A stretch of 64,000 nucleotides of DNA, from assembly GCA_965153455.1 (NCBI GenBank), contig OZ234496.1:8641863-8705862 (forward strand), given 5' to 3'. Shown one piece after another: positions 23,986 to 36,254 of this stretch; within the stretch, counting starts at the first letter, position 1, and each line of letters starts with the position of its first letter. A program made the translations under genes and the position numbers. The notes under the pieces are model-generated. The model saw nothing but the letters and a program-made list of their open reading frames with translations. It was not told the origin of the DNA and made no database searches. Source of the stretch: Sphagnum compactum. Taxonomy: Eukaryota; Bryophyta; Sphagnopsida; Sphagnales.

Positions 23986-26900
23986 TATTATTATTTATTT
24001 TTACATTAATTATTAAGCCATGTATGTAGTTAAATGAAAAAATAAAATATATCATTATTATTATTATAAATTATAATATTTATAATTAATATTATTAAAA
24101 TATTTAGGTTCATATATATAGTCACTGTCAAAATGTTGTTGATTGGTCAAAAATTTAGTCAAAAAATTTAGTTAAAAAACTAACCAAAAAGACTTAGTCA
24201 AAATGGCCAAGTCCAAATCAACTTGTCAAAAATGGCACTTTGGTCAAGTTGAACACAGTGACAATTGGGCTACTTTTTGGTCAATTTTTCTAGTAAAAAA
24301 AATTACATTTTCTTATAGTATCCCTCCCTAGTTCCTGCTCTAGAGCTCACTTTTTCCTCCATATGTTGAAACTAAGGCATAAGTTATATATGGCTTCCAT
24401 GGCCTCACCACCTTCATATAGTGTTTCACTTAAATATGATGTTGGTGTTTTTTAGTACATTGATCATGAGGCTTTGCAATGAGTTAAACTTTTCTAATTC
24501 TTTTGGTTTTTTTTTTAAGCTTGGGGGGGGATCTAGTCCTATGATTGCAAGGTCTTTGGCTATTATTTGGATACCTTTGATATGTATCAATTTGTTGTGT
24601 TGAATTAAATTTCTAGCTTTGTTTTCTAGTTTCATTTCCTTTTCACATTCTAGTACATAGGAAATTATGGACATTGGAGCAACAATGAAAATAATTTGGA
24701 TGCAATGCAAATTCAAATTCATGATATTCCTTCAAAAAAACTCACTTACCAAGGGTATTTATTCATTTCTATGTTAATTATATGTGCACCCACAATGTTT
24801 CAAATTAAAGTCACATTAAGTGGCCCATCTCATAGATTAGGATAGGCATTACATTCTATTGGCAAGTCTATAGGCATATTGCTAGAACTTGGTGTACCCT
24901 TCGACAACTTGTTGGCGACAAAATGGGAATAAACCTAGTAACCAAAAAAATTGAACCTTCAACCTCTTGCCCAAAACCTAATGCCTTGTAAGGCAATATA
25001 AGAGGTTGAAGGTGCAAATCGTGATGAGCCTAAGGCATTGAACATGTGTGGAAAATAAATTCATCTCGAGTTTGTTTACATTCATTGCTTTTAAAAATAA
25101 CTAAAGAAAAAAAATTAGACATGGAGATGAAAAAACAACCATTATGAATTCCCAATCATGTAGAAATTCCTTAATGTTTCCATACAACAACTTTACTTAA
25201 TCTTTCCAAATATGCTTCATCAATATTTTCATTTCACATAAGCTTTGAACATATAACGTCATTTACTCAATTTTACTTTTAAAAATTCATTCAATTGATT
25301 CTAACAAGCCTTGTAACATGGAAACATTTATATCTAATCTTGCAAAAAATCTTATTTGACATGATTTCATAAGGTTGTTATGGAATAAAGTTCACAACTC
25401 ATGTGTTGCATCCTTGTATTTAAATAAGAGTTACACGTTGATTAACACCTTAATCAATATAACTTCACACACTTGTTTGCAAAATGAAATTTAGCAAGCC
25501 CATTGGTTTTGGATAATTAATCTTTGGTCTTCCAAGTGTAATATTATTCTACTGAACATTGGAGAAGTTGTGTTATCTTGAATTTCGATTCTTCATTCCA
25601 AGCCACATTTCACAATGTAATAATCTCTTTCCATACAAACATGCTATAGCAAGGTTCTATGGAAATGTGCAAGTGTTATGTTGGAACTATGATAGTCAAA
25701 TAAATAATAGTTACATATTGATAGCTATTAATTATAAAATCAATTGAATAACATGTTATCCTTCAACTAAGCTAGCAAGCAAAAAAGAAAAAAACCTTGC
25801 ACATAAACCTTTTGTAACATTAACTTGAGTGATATTTTTTTAATGCGTCCAATCTCCATTTTCAATCACTTTAATTTGCCACAATTTTTCACACATTTAA
25901 ATGAATGACATTCAAATCAAACAATGCACCAATGTCTAATACAATAAAACTTTATTCGGAATGTTGCTTTGTCATGTAAGGTATTTACATATTTACACAA
26001 ACATTATCAAAATTAACCTAGGTTTTAGTGATACTTATCTCTTTTGCAACTGTGTTGAAGTTAACCACCTTCCACCCATGGCAATGTCTTATTTTCAAAC
26101 TCAATACAAGACCTTGCTCCTCCATTGGAGTTGTCTGCCCTTCCTTGTCAAGATCCTTACAAGACCCTATCAAAGTTTTTGGTATTGTCTCTTGTGCATC
26201 TTTGGTAAGTCCTAAAAAGATTTTTTTGCATATGGCAAAGTGTGTTGCCCATCCGACTCATTAGCTACTATAAAATCCTACATTAATGCATCCACTTTTT
26301 TACTATATACATGCACATGAGTTTCATATGCAGCATCCTTTGGTTCGAAGCATTTTCTAGCAACTTTTTGCATATTTCATCATAAAGCATTTCTCTCTAC
26401 TCATTATGGAATTTTGAAAGGTTTATGGTTTATAATTCCAATTAATCGATTTTGTTGGGCATGAATTATTTTTAAGAGGTTGTTGCACAATGTTTAGAAA
26501 CTTGGAATAAATATCCATATTATTACCCATAACTTTTATTGTTTTACAACCCATTTCTTATTGCCCAATATTCCACTTCTACGTTGAACTCTACATTTAC
26601 CCTCAATTATCTCTTATCCACAATGCACATGCAGGTACAAGTCTACAATAGTTCAATAAGAGTGTGATGCATTCTCACTAGTCATATTTGGAAATGAATG
26701 AAATAACTTGCAACCGATATTCATACTTTTCCCCTAGAGGCTCACATTTATCCAATTGAAATGGTGACAAATATTACAAGTTGCATTGTATTATTATATA
26801 GTTCCACCTCTTCTAATTATTTCACATTTAATGAAATTAAAACTTATTGAATGTTCTTCCTCATAACACCTCTAAGACTTTCATTAATCAAACATATAGG

Positions 26901-27278
26901 GGTTTTCAAAAAAGTCAACTTGCTCAAAATGATTTGGAGTTGTTACCACAACATTTAAATGAACATCATATCAATGTGGATTTCTTTTGCACAATATTAT
27001 CTGGCATTGTGTGATCACCATATAATTAGCTTGTGTGTTTTTGTTTAATGAAGAAAGACATTTGATGCACTTTGAATGATAATTACAAAGTGTGATAAGA
27101 ATCACCATAAAATCATGTTGTTAGTCTAAAGGATTTAATACATCCTTACCCATTTATGTTTGTTATAGAAACTAGTTAGTATTTAAAAATCATATGTAAG
27201 AAATATTTCAACAGCCATAGCAAAGATTATGGATCTCGATGGTTCATAGTTCTTTGTTTGGTCTCTCCTAATGGTTAC
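23986..27278. other. AT-rich non-genic DNA
   Basis: 24,120-24,300 carries GTCAAAATGG and GGTCAAGTTGAAC phrases shared with 12.1-12.25 kb. Beyond that there are A/T runs and a (G)8 run near 24,523. I see no coding region with a recognisable motif. Confidence 0.5.
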
Positions 27279-27910
27279 TAGTGGGCTCCCGTGCCTGCAA
27301 GGCACGACACGGCACTGGGAAATGATATTTCATCCACATAATCATCCATCCAGAACTCCTAATTAGATGGAACTCTAAATACGTAATATTTTCACCTGCA
27401 TAATCATCCATCCAGAACTCCTAATTGGACAGAATTGATATTTCATCCAAATAAATCACCATGCAAAACTTATCATTAGACGGAACTTACGAATACATAA
27501 ATATTTCATCCACATGATCAATTGTTTCAAAACTCTAAGTGGACAAAACTACAAAATCTTTAATATTTCATCCACAAATCATTCCTCCTAATTGGACGGA
27601 ACTACAAATACATGATATCTCATCCTCATAACCACCCATTTGAGCTCATTGGACGGAACGTAAAAACTAATCACAGAACTGCCGGGTTTTCGTGCACAGA
27701 ACTGCCGGGTTTCACGACCTCGACCAGACGGACAGGCGGGTCCCGATCTGGGTTTCAGGACCTCGACGGACGGACAGGATCTCGACTTTCAGGACCTCGA
27801 CAGACGGACAGACAACGCACAGACAGACGGACGGACGGACAGGACCTCGACTTTCAGGACCTCGACGCACGCACGGACGCAACAAGTGACTTTATATATA
27901 AGATAAGATT
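27279..27910. repeat. Composite tandem repeat: ATATTTCATCC units, then GGACCTCGAC array
   Basis: Left part: six units starting ATATTTCATCC (or a variant) near 27,326, 27,390, 27,439, 27,504, 27,566 and 27,618. Each ends in AATTGGACGGAACT-like sequence. Right part (27,680-27,880): a GC-rich array of GACCTCGAC, GACGGACGGACAGG and CTTTCAGGACC words, followed by TTTATATATAAGATAAGAT. The sharp change from AT-rich to GC-rich repeats inside one unit is unusual. A frame of 117 codons crosses the array but only reflects the repeats. Confidence 0.7.
27290..27306. repeat. 7-bp hairpin CGTGCCT/AGGCACG
   Basis: CGTGCCT and AGGCACG flank a three-base loop, just after ACTAGTGGGCTCC. It stands at the left edge of the composite tandem-repeat element and may be a structural end of it. 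Confidence 0.6.
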
Positions 27911-28339
27911 GGTGACAACACTTCTTTACAAAATTAATTGTTCAATATCTTCCTCTCTTCACTAGTTCCCTTGTATTGTCATTTTATTCCAACTTGTTTT
28001 CTCCTCTTCCCCTAAACCCTTTCACTTCGAACATGTTCAATTTAGTGAATCTCTAACCAATTGTCCTTTTCTATCATCCATTCTTCACTTTGCATGAAAC
28101 CCATAGCTGTGTTGTTCAACATTAACCTAGATATTGGCACCTAGGCTAACATGGCAAAATATTTGGAATCTATCAGAAAATATTCAAATATTTTCTAACA
28201 TGGTGTAATGTTCAAATTTATTTTAAACTATTTGGTCATGCCATCAAGGAATATTTTTATGATGTGGATGGAATATGTGCTCACATTCATTTGTTCACAT
28301 TGTTGCTCACTTGTTAACCAAATAACATTCTTGTGAACC
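27911..28339. other. AT-rich non-genic DNA
   Basis: Nothing recognisable between the composite repeat and the second copy of the dispersed repeat. Confidence 0.4.
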
Positions 28340-28760
28340 TTTGATCTTAGTTTTGGCACTAAAATGTTTTTTGCTAGGTTCTTTGGGTGTGGGGGTCAAC
28401 TTAATTCTTCATATTTCCAATCCTTGCAATTCCAATTTTGGCACATTTTAAAATTCAAGAACCTTTGGGCTCAATTTGAAAATTACGTCTATTTCCATGT
28501 ACAACTTATACACTCTTCATGACTACATGTTTTATAAGCATGAAGATTTACACCAAATTAAAAATTGGGATACATAGGTATAAAATTTCACAATTAATGA
28601 AAATCAATCAATTATTCATATAAAAATTTACACCATGTGCTAACTTTAAAAAAACATTGAGGTTTCTTTACCTAAAGAACCTAAACTTGTCTTCAAATTG
28701 TTTTTTAATTTTAGACTTTGGTTTTAGTTTTGATTTTAGCAAAAGGTTAGTTTGTGCAGC
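28340..28760. repeat. Dispersed repeat family, copy 2, left part
   Basis: Matches 13,100-13,560 in order and orientation, from the CTTCATATTTC landmark through TTTACCTAAAGAACCTAAAC to TAGCAAAAGGTTAGTT. The match stops near 28,760 and resumes at about 31,740, so roughly 3 kb lies between the two halves of this copy. Confidence 0.65.
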
Positions 28761-30339
28761 TTTGCTAATGTGTGTACACAAATAGTTGTAATTGTTGTTT
28801 TTTACATCTAACATTTTAGAAAAAAAAGAAATACAAATGGAGTTGTATTTATATAATTTTATTTTCAATATATTGGTTTACATATATTTAAAAGTTGAAA
28901 TAAATCCAATGAATAAAAAATTCCCAAAACCATTTTGAAATAATTGTAACCAATGTTTTTTAAAATAAATTTTAAATATAAAAAACATTAAATTACAAGT
29001 TTTTGAAAATGATATATATTTGGAAATTTTTTAACACAAACCTTAACATAATATTATAATGATTTAGAAAAAGATACTTGAAGATTTATTTTAAAATCTT
29101 TTGGTGAGATCAAAATAAAGTGAGCCAACGATGACAAAGGATTCAAGAACTGTAGTCCTTTTTGGGTCATTTTCATTTTTTCATAGAAAGGATTTTTGGA
29201 TGAAATCTTTTGCAGTATGTTATTAAAAATAAAAATAAAAATTTCAATACATCACATGTTTTGTATTGACTTTTGATGAATAACTAAGATTTTTTAAAAA
29301 GTGTATGGATTCTACCAAATTCTACATTTCATTTTGAAAAATTATCCTAATTTCAAATTGTATGAAAATATGCTAATCATTTTATGATTTTTTTAATATC
29401 ATAAAATAAAATCTTTGCTTTAGATTTCATGTACATTATAACCCATTTACATGTGGTAAAGGACTCTTGAAATTTTAGAATTATGTTCAATAGATTTTTT
29501 AGTTTTTAAAAATTTCAAATTCCATAAATTTCAAATTGTGAGTGCTCTTTGAGTGTTGGTAATCAATTAACATCATCTCAATTTTTTTCTCATCAAAATT
29601 CCATTATTACAAGAGTCTTTAACTTAGTAATTTACAAAATTGACTACTTTTGATGCAACTATTGTTTAAGTTCAACGGTCCGTTATGAAAACCAAAACCC
29701 AAAATAAATTTATTTGAATTCCTCAAAACTCATATTAATTATTTAGCACAACTTCCCAAGATTACCATGGCATTAAAGTGGCACCACAAAAACACATCTA
29801 ATAAAATTATAGTTTTGAAAAACTTTTGGTGGTTGTCCAACATGGTTTCTGGCTCGTTTGATTGTGACTACACCCCTTTTTTAGAATATTTGAATAATAA
29901 GCACAAATTAAAAAGTCATTTAAGGGGTTAGGTGTGGTTCTTAATAACTTGTTTGGACCTAAAAACCTAATCTTGAACCTTTCGACTTTGCATTTTTAAA
30001 AAAATTGCAAATTAACAACTACCACTTTAGTTGTAAATGATGTAAAACCTTGTAATTGCCTTGGACATGTGCAAAAAATAACCAATTGCAAAGGATACAA
30101 CATGGCACCCAATCATAATAGTAGTCGGTTACGTCTTATGGTTGATAATGAATTTTTCATCCAATACTTTGCACAATCATCCTTTTGATGTGGAATTCGC
30201 TAGTTGTAGGATTATGTGATTATTGTGGTTTGCAATCACTTATATGATTACAATATGCCAAGCCAAATGGTGCCATGTGTTCATATGTGGACAGTGATGA
30301 TGTAACCATGTGGCATTTTGTAGTAGGGTGGGGGGCTTT

Positions 30340-31060
30340 GTTTTAACGTAGCATAAGCAACCTATGCCTAACCTAGAAGCTTCTAGGTTAAGCAATCTAG
30401 GCCTAACCCAACCCTAAGCCTAGGTTAGGTAGTTTAGTTAACAACTTTGGTTTGAACCTAGTTCTTTAGGTAGCCCAATTATCAACCCCTAACCAATGCT
30501 AGGTAGCCTAGCTAATCAAGGTTAGGCATATAGATAGGTTGCAAGGTTGACGACTTGAACCTCTGACCTTCACATTAGGACCATTGCACCACATCTACAA
30601 CTTGAGTAAAATTTTGTGTCATATATTATTATGACCATCTCTTTTTTAACCCACCTAGGTAGTTTCTACATGTACCTAGCCTTCTTAACCTAACTACCTA
30701 ACTAGCTAATTAACCTACCTATTTAACTATTTAGTCTAGCTACCTAACCAGCCTATTTATTTAGTTATTTAACCTAATTATTGAACTAGCCTACCTATTT
30801 AACTACCTAATTAGCCTATCAAGTTCAGTTACCTATCCTAACAACCTACCAACTAGCTCCTCCAACATAACTACCTACCAATTTTAGCCTACATAGCCCA
30901 CCTAGTTCAATACTTATTTACAAAGCCTACTTATTTAAAGATACTTGCTAACCTAGGCTACTTAATTAACTACTTACCTATCATAAATACTTTCATAGAT
31001 TAGTTTTTTTAATTAAGTTAATTACCTACCTAGTTACCTATTTTAGCCCATTTATATACA
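30340..31060. repeat. Degenerate CCTA/CTAACC block
   Basis: Hundreds of bases dominated by CCTAACC, CTACCTA, AACTAGC and TTAACCTA words. TAGGTTAGG occurs on the other strand at the left end. The block resembles those at 11.74 and 23.9 kb. It is not the plant telomere repeat: CCCTAAA is not iterated. Confidence 0.65.
30552..30593 (-). mobile_element. tRNA-like polymerase III boxes, reverse orientation
   Basis: On the minus strand TGGTGCAATGG (A-box-like) is followed by GGTTCAAGTC (B-box-like) and then CAACCTTGCAACCTA, as in the copy at 23.84 kb. The box spacing (about 19 bases) is shorter than in a tRNA. This could be the head of a tRNA-derived SINE associated with the CCTA-rich block. Confidence 0.45.
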
Positions 31061-31739
31061 TATGGTATAAGGTGTAAACATTCAATCATGAGCTACACCC
31101 ACCCCCACGATGTTTGAAGTAGATTTTATGCATTGGCTCAACTCACAATGGTTGTCACCTTTCATTTTAAAGCATGGTTGTTTGTCAAAATTTTAATTTA
31201 TCACATACTTATGGTTATTGCATTGAAAAAACCTCATTTGTGATATGAAAATTATCAAACTCTTTATATAGTTCACAAACATTGTTCAAAGTATGTGAAA
31301 TCACATGCACAAAATAAATATTACAAATTTCATAATGGTTAAAAATCATTTCAATTATTTTTGGACTATATTTACATTTTTTAGTACACAATTACAAATA
31401 TATGTTTTTCATAGAACATACTCCAATCTACCATGATATACATAGAAAAAAATTAGTTTTAAAAAATTCTATTGTTTGGTTGTCTTCTACCATAATCTGC
31501 AAAACATTGTGAAACTTTCTTTTTAATGTTGACATGATTTGAGCTCCAAAACACACTTAGGAAAAGCATACAATGTGATTACATAAAAGGGGTCACCATA
31601 ATTTGCTTTTACCTTATAAATGCTTGTGACTATGATGACACAAAGGTTTAATAGAACTATAGTTGCAAATTACTTGATTTGGAGGTTATAAGCTGCATTA
31701 ATAATCACAAACATAAAGTCAAAATAGACAAGATTTTTT

Positions 31740-33440
31740 CTAATGTTGACTTTCCAACCTTGAAAGCTTGCTAACACTAGTTGATACAATAAACCTAGTT
31801 ATGTAAACATTGAACACAAGTGTTAGACAATTATTTGATATTTTAATAACCTATAGTTTTGGATTTTGATAAATAAAGAAATTCAATTTTAGTGGGGCAA
31901 AAAATGATAAAAGTAGATAAGAAAATCAATTGTCCAAAATCCAGTTTATAATTTTTGACATACAAATACAAGAAAATAAATTAAATTTTTTTGTAAATAG
32001 AAATATAAGATCATCAGGGCCTTCATTGAGTTTGAGGTAAGCTGAATACAAAAATTGAAAAAAAGTAGTATAATAAAAATAAATAACAAGTAGCTTTGAA
32101 ACTATTTGGTCAATATGGTGTCCAAAATGATTTTTATATTAAAACTTCAATGTATTATGATTATAATACATTGAATATATGCACAATTTGAGAACACACG
32201 AATGACTTTTAAGCCTCCATTTACTTGAAAGTTGAAAAATTCATATATTTCACTTACTTCCATGTCTTTTCATAAGTTTTAAAATTTGTCTAGATTTCAA
32301 TGAATATACTTAAACTCAATTAAACATATGATTCTTGAACATAATTGTAAAATAAATAAAAAATGTTCATATTGATAAAATTAAATAATATTTAAGGTCC
32401 AATATATCAAGGTCTACAATGATGGCTACTTTCCATTTATATTTGAAGGTACATGGATTATTTACTTTACCATGCTTTCACCTAGTTTTTCAAAAAAAAT
32501 CACAATCAAAGAACCTTTGGTTGTGGTTTTGTGAAAAATTCCAAAATCAAACAACAACCTTTAGTTCTATAATTTTTCAAGTCCTTTAAAAAATTGAAAC
32601 TTTCCACAAAATAATTGACAAAGAACTAACAATTTTATAGAAGGTTATTTGATCTCAATTCTTGGAAGTTTTGAGAACTACAATTATGTATTAAAAACAA
32701 GCTTCTTCAATTTTCTTGAAAATTGTATTTACATATCAAAATTGATTCTTTGATTTTTGATAAAGTTATGGTTAAATGTGCTTTAAATAACCATGAGAAT
32801 GGTTGGTTATTTGGTGGCCATTTTTAATAATTGCCAAAAACTGGCTAATGCTAGTGTTGGTCAGATCCGGGTCCAAAAATTAGACCTGACAAGTGTAAAT
32901 GAACTTGGACTCAGCTTAAAACTGGTCCCAACTGATCTACATGGACCTGGCTTAGAATTGGTCCTGACCAGTCTACATGTACCTGGACCCAGCTTAGAAC
33001 TGGACCCAGCATGTCTTAACCCTTTTTTCAGGGTCTAGGTCATGTAAGTTTAAGTAAGACCTAGGGTCATAGATTTAAATGGGGTTGAGGGTTTCTAAGT
33101 TTACATGGTCCTAGGCTTAGTTTGTAGGGTTTCACATTTTCTTTGGAATCACCAACTAGACATGGAAGGTATGTAGACCTGTACAAGGAAAACATGAATT
33201 TGCATGGATTTTTTGCAGTCCTTTTTTTCTTTCTCTGCTCGTCGACATTTGTCTATATGTGAACTAGAGCTAACCTCTTTGTTTTTCTGTCATAAGAGAT
33301 ATTCTGTCTTGTAAACACATGGAAGTTTGTTAAATGGAGATAGGCAAACAACCTCATGGGAAGACATAAAAAAACTACAATTGACAACGTCAGTCAGCAG
33401 ACCCTGCTTGTACACCAATGAGACCCCAAACTAAAGACTC
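31740..33440. repeat. Dispersed repeat family, copy 2, right part
   Basis: Resumes the match to copy 1 (13.64-14.72 kb) with AACACTAGTTGATACA, then TTTTAATAACCTATAGTTTTGG, and ends with TTGTCTTGTAAACACATGG and CTCATGGGAAGACAT. About 600 bases at 31.88-32.49 kb have no counterpart in copy 1. Confidence 0.6.
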
Positions 33441-33852
33441 TCACAGAATGTCATGTATTGGATCTTAGCCTTATAGTGCTTAGATGGATGTTGTGTGTAA
33501 CGGGTCCAAAAGGTAAACCCTATGATAACCATCTACTTTGGAAGACATACAATGAAACTACTTGAAGTGGCTGAAGGGAGCATTGACAGGTGATAGGATC
33601 TTCTCCTACCTGAGGACAAGCTTGCTTCTCTACCTTTAGGTAGTCAAAGTATCTACATCTCTTCCTACCTCAATGCAAAGATGTGGTTCATGTTGGTCTC
33701 TAAAGAGCACCAACATTTGGAGGGCACCCTACACACATTAACAATGCCTTCTTGAAAATAGGAGGTACCTTACACCTACAAGAGCCACCTAGCTAGTAGG
33801 TGTTTAAGGCCTCTTGTAAGCTTAAGGTGACTCTCATTCCTCCTCCTACTTA

Positions 33853-34221
33853 GGCCCATTTTACACTAGGAGTGAAGGACAATGTTCAACTCAAATCAAG
33901 CATTCCTATTGACGCAAAAGTTGAAATCAGCCCCAAGGGCTTTACACTAGGAGTCAGGGCTGAAATAGAAAAACTATTTTCAATCTGCCCCCAAGTTACG
34001 ATAATGCTGAACTATGTGGCCTTGTAAGGCCCCAAGGCTGAAAAAAAGGATACCATCGAATTTGGGAAGCCAATTTGCAACCCTTGAGCCTGACGTTCCA
34101 GCATTTATGAATATCCTCACATTCTAGCAAATATTAGTAACTTGAGGCCAAACAACAATCCAAAAACGCTCAAAGTTGGCCCCAAGTTTTTCCAGCCCTG
34201 ACTCCTAGTGTAAAGTGGGCC
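33853..34221. mobile_element. Tourist/PIF-Harbinger-like MITE, complete
   Basis: A 369-bp element with terminal inverted repeats: left end GGCCCATTTTACACTAGGAG, right end CTCCTAGTGTAAAGTGGGCC, differing by one base. It is flanked on both sides by the three-base duplication TTA (33,850-33,852 and 34,222-34,224), the target site of PIF/Harbinger and Tourist elements. It has no coding capacity. A further internal copy of the terminal sequence (TTTACACTAGGAGTCAGGGC at 33,941-33,960) lies about 90 bases from the left end. That copy matches the right end better than the left end does. The element may therefore have grown by acquiring a second end. Confidence 0.85.
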
Positions 34222-34224
34222 TTA

Positions 34225-36156
34225 GTATGCATCAAAAACCTTTAATTGCAAGTGTAAGGTGCCTATTGTAGGCCTGTAAGGTACTTCTCACAACTACAGC
34301 CTCATGATCAACACGTCTTTGGCTTATGATAACATTCACCTTGTGCTTTGGGATGGGTAAGGCCCACTAGTGCCTGAGACTTCTTGAAATGTAGTGAGGG
34401 GGTAGTAGACTTGCTTCTTGCTTTGCGTGGTTCTAGTCCCATTATTTTGAGATCCCCAACCTTAGGCTATGTACTTGATAGATCTTTAGATAAAATTCAC
34501 CATGGAGTGGCCTCAGGCCCATACAATATCATATAGATATATACACATAGATATGAAGTATTTTTCTGTAATGGCATTGGGATTGCACAGCTGTTTTAGT
34601 TTGAAGGCACTAAGAAGAGAGATATAATGTGTACAATCTCAGTTCCAAAACCTTTAAACAGGCAAAGGGTCCTTAATGCAAGCAGTACAAAAGTACTGTC
34701 ACTTTTTTTCTTTCCTTTGCTTGCCCTTTGCCCTTTCAGGATGTAAGTGCAACAAAAACATGTTCATAACCTACTTAGCAGGTTATGAATATTAGTATGG
34801 GATGTATACATATCATGATAAGTATATTTAATAGTTTACCTAGTGTGTGATGTATATTCTAGCATCCATAACATGACATGGTATGGGTATAGGAGGTGTC
34901 TGGGCATAACTCAATATTTTTTGAAAAAAAAATGGCCAAGGGCAGCTAGGATAAAAGAAAATGTGACAGTATTTTTGGTTGTATATTTCACACCCATTAT
35001 CAAGCTCCTCTTCTCAAGAGTTCACATCATGTTCTTGTGTGCGGCTATGTATGCAGATCATGTGCAATGTCTCTGTCCCACCTGATGTCTCGAATGTCCA
35101 GTATTGTATGGTTGCAAAATTATGGGGGTTCAAAGGTTGATCATGTATGTTTCGTATCATAGATGATTTAAAGTCCGAATATGTTGTCAATGATGTGATC
35201 ATCTAACTTGGTGAAGTTGAACACCTAAAATTTGTTTTGTTGTTGATCTCATGATTGTTTTGCAGAATATTACAACTCAAACACTTCTGCAGCGATTATA
35301 AACATCTAGAGGGTAAAAGTTCATTAATAACATACACCAAACCCTACTCTCACATACTTAAGACCTTTCACCCGAGGGGCAAGCTGAAAAGTGTTCAAAA
35401 GGGTGATATTTGAATCATGGATCATTCCAAACTCCATTCCAATTCAAAAAAAAAATTTGAAATGGAGTTTTGAGTCATGGATGTTTCAATAATCAATCAG
35501 TCATTCAAGTGGACATTTAGGTAATTGCTTATTGAAATAATTGATTATTGCACAAGAATAATCAAAAGATAATCAACCTTTGAACCCCCATATTGACATT
35601 GGAGCTAATGATACATCCAACAGGAAATTACACAAGAGACTTTTGAGCATTTCCCTATATAAGGGAAGGAAGCATATTCCCCCCTTCCCAAACTAGTCTC
35701 AAATAGAAAAACATGTTAAAACGCTTGGAAACGCTTGGAAATTTAAATAGGCAAATGCCAGCTTCAATCATTTTACATACTTCCATTAGAGATGGCCAGA
35801 ATTGCTGGACATCGATCAGTTACGACTTAGCAAGAGATCAATCCAAAGTATTACATAAATGTGTGCTTGGACAATTACTGGCTTTTTAGTACTGCACTCG
35901 AGTCTGCTCCCTGAAATCTGTCCAATTTTCTTCACAGGTCTTGGTTTCTTTCCTGCGTCTTATATTTAAAGTTAATGCTTGCTGTTTCATATACAACTTT
36001 CTGACACAAATCAGTGGCTACACAAATGGGACTTTAAAGCCGAAAAACTAACGTGACCTACTACGGTCGGGGCCATTCGCAGGCTCATGGGAGCGTTGCA
36101 CAGGATTGTCTATATAAAATTACGTTGACGATACAGCCCGGATTATTGCAAAACCA
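34225..36156. other. Non-genic DNA downstream of the GLOX gene
   Basis: No gene supported. It includes an ATAGATATATACACATAGATATG-like AT stretch near 34,540 and short random frames. The right end is the 3' flank of the minus-strand glyoxal oxidase-like gene. Confidence 0.5.
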
Positions 36157-36162
36157 TTTATT
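36157..36162 (-). terminator. Poly(A) signal of the GLOX gene
   Basis: TTTATT on the plus strand reads AATAAA on the coding strand, about 95 bases after the TAA stop. This is a normal distance for a plant 3' UTR. Confidence 0.55.
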
Positions 36163-36254
36163 GCGTAAACGATGAAATTTCAAAGAATTTTGATGTATGT
36201 GAAAGAAATGGATGATGAAGAATCGAGATGAACTGCTGGACTACGACGTTATTA

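Larger units (their letters stand above)
28761..31739. other. Sequence inserted in dispersed repeat copy 2
   Basis: About 3 kb absent from copy 1 at 13.56-13.64 kb. It is AT-rich, with no coding region that I recognise. It contains the CCTA-rich block and the tRNA-like sequence listed separately. Either it is one or more insertions into copy 2, or the equivalent was deleted from copy 1. I could not locate terminal repeats or a target-site duplication at its edges. Confidence 0.4.

Noticed and set aside
27612-27965. 117-codon frame rich in R, T, D and G
   Set aside because: It is the translation of the GC-rich tandem array, not a conserved protein.
30340-31060. Interstitial telomere repeat
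   Set aside because: The words are CCTAACC, CTACCTA and similar; the plant telomere unit CCCTAAA is not iterated.
13100-33440. The two dispersed-repeat copies as the LTR pair of one giant retrotransposon
   Set aside because: The copies are very diverged, one is split, no primer-binding site or polyprotein is visible between them, and unrelated repeats fill the interval.
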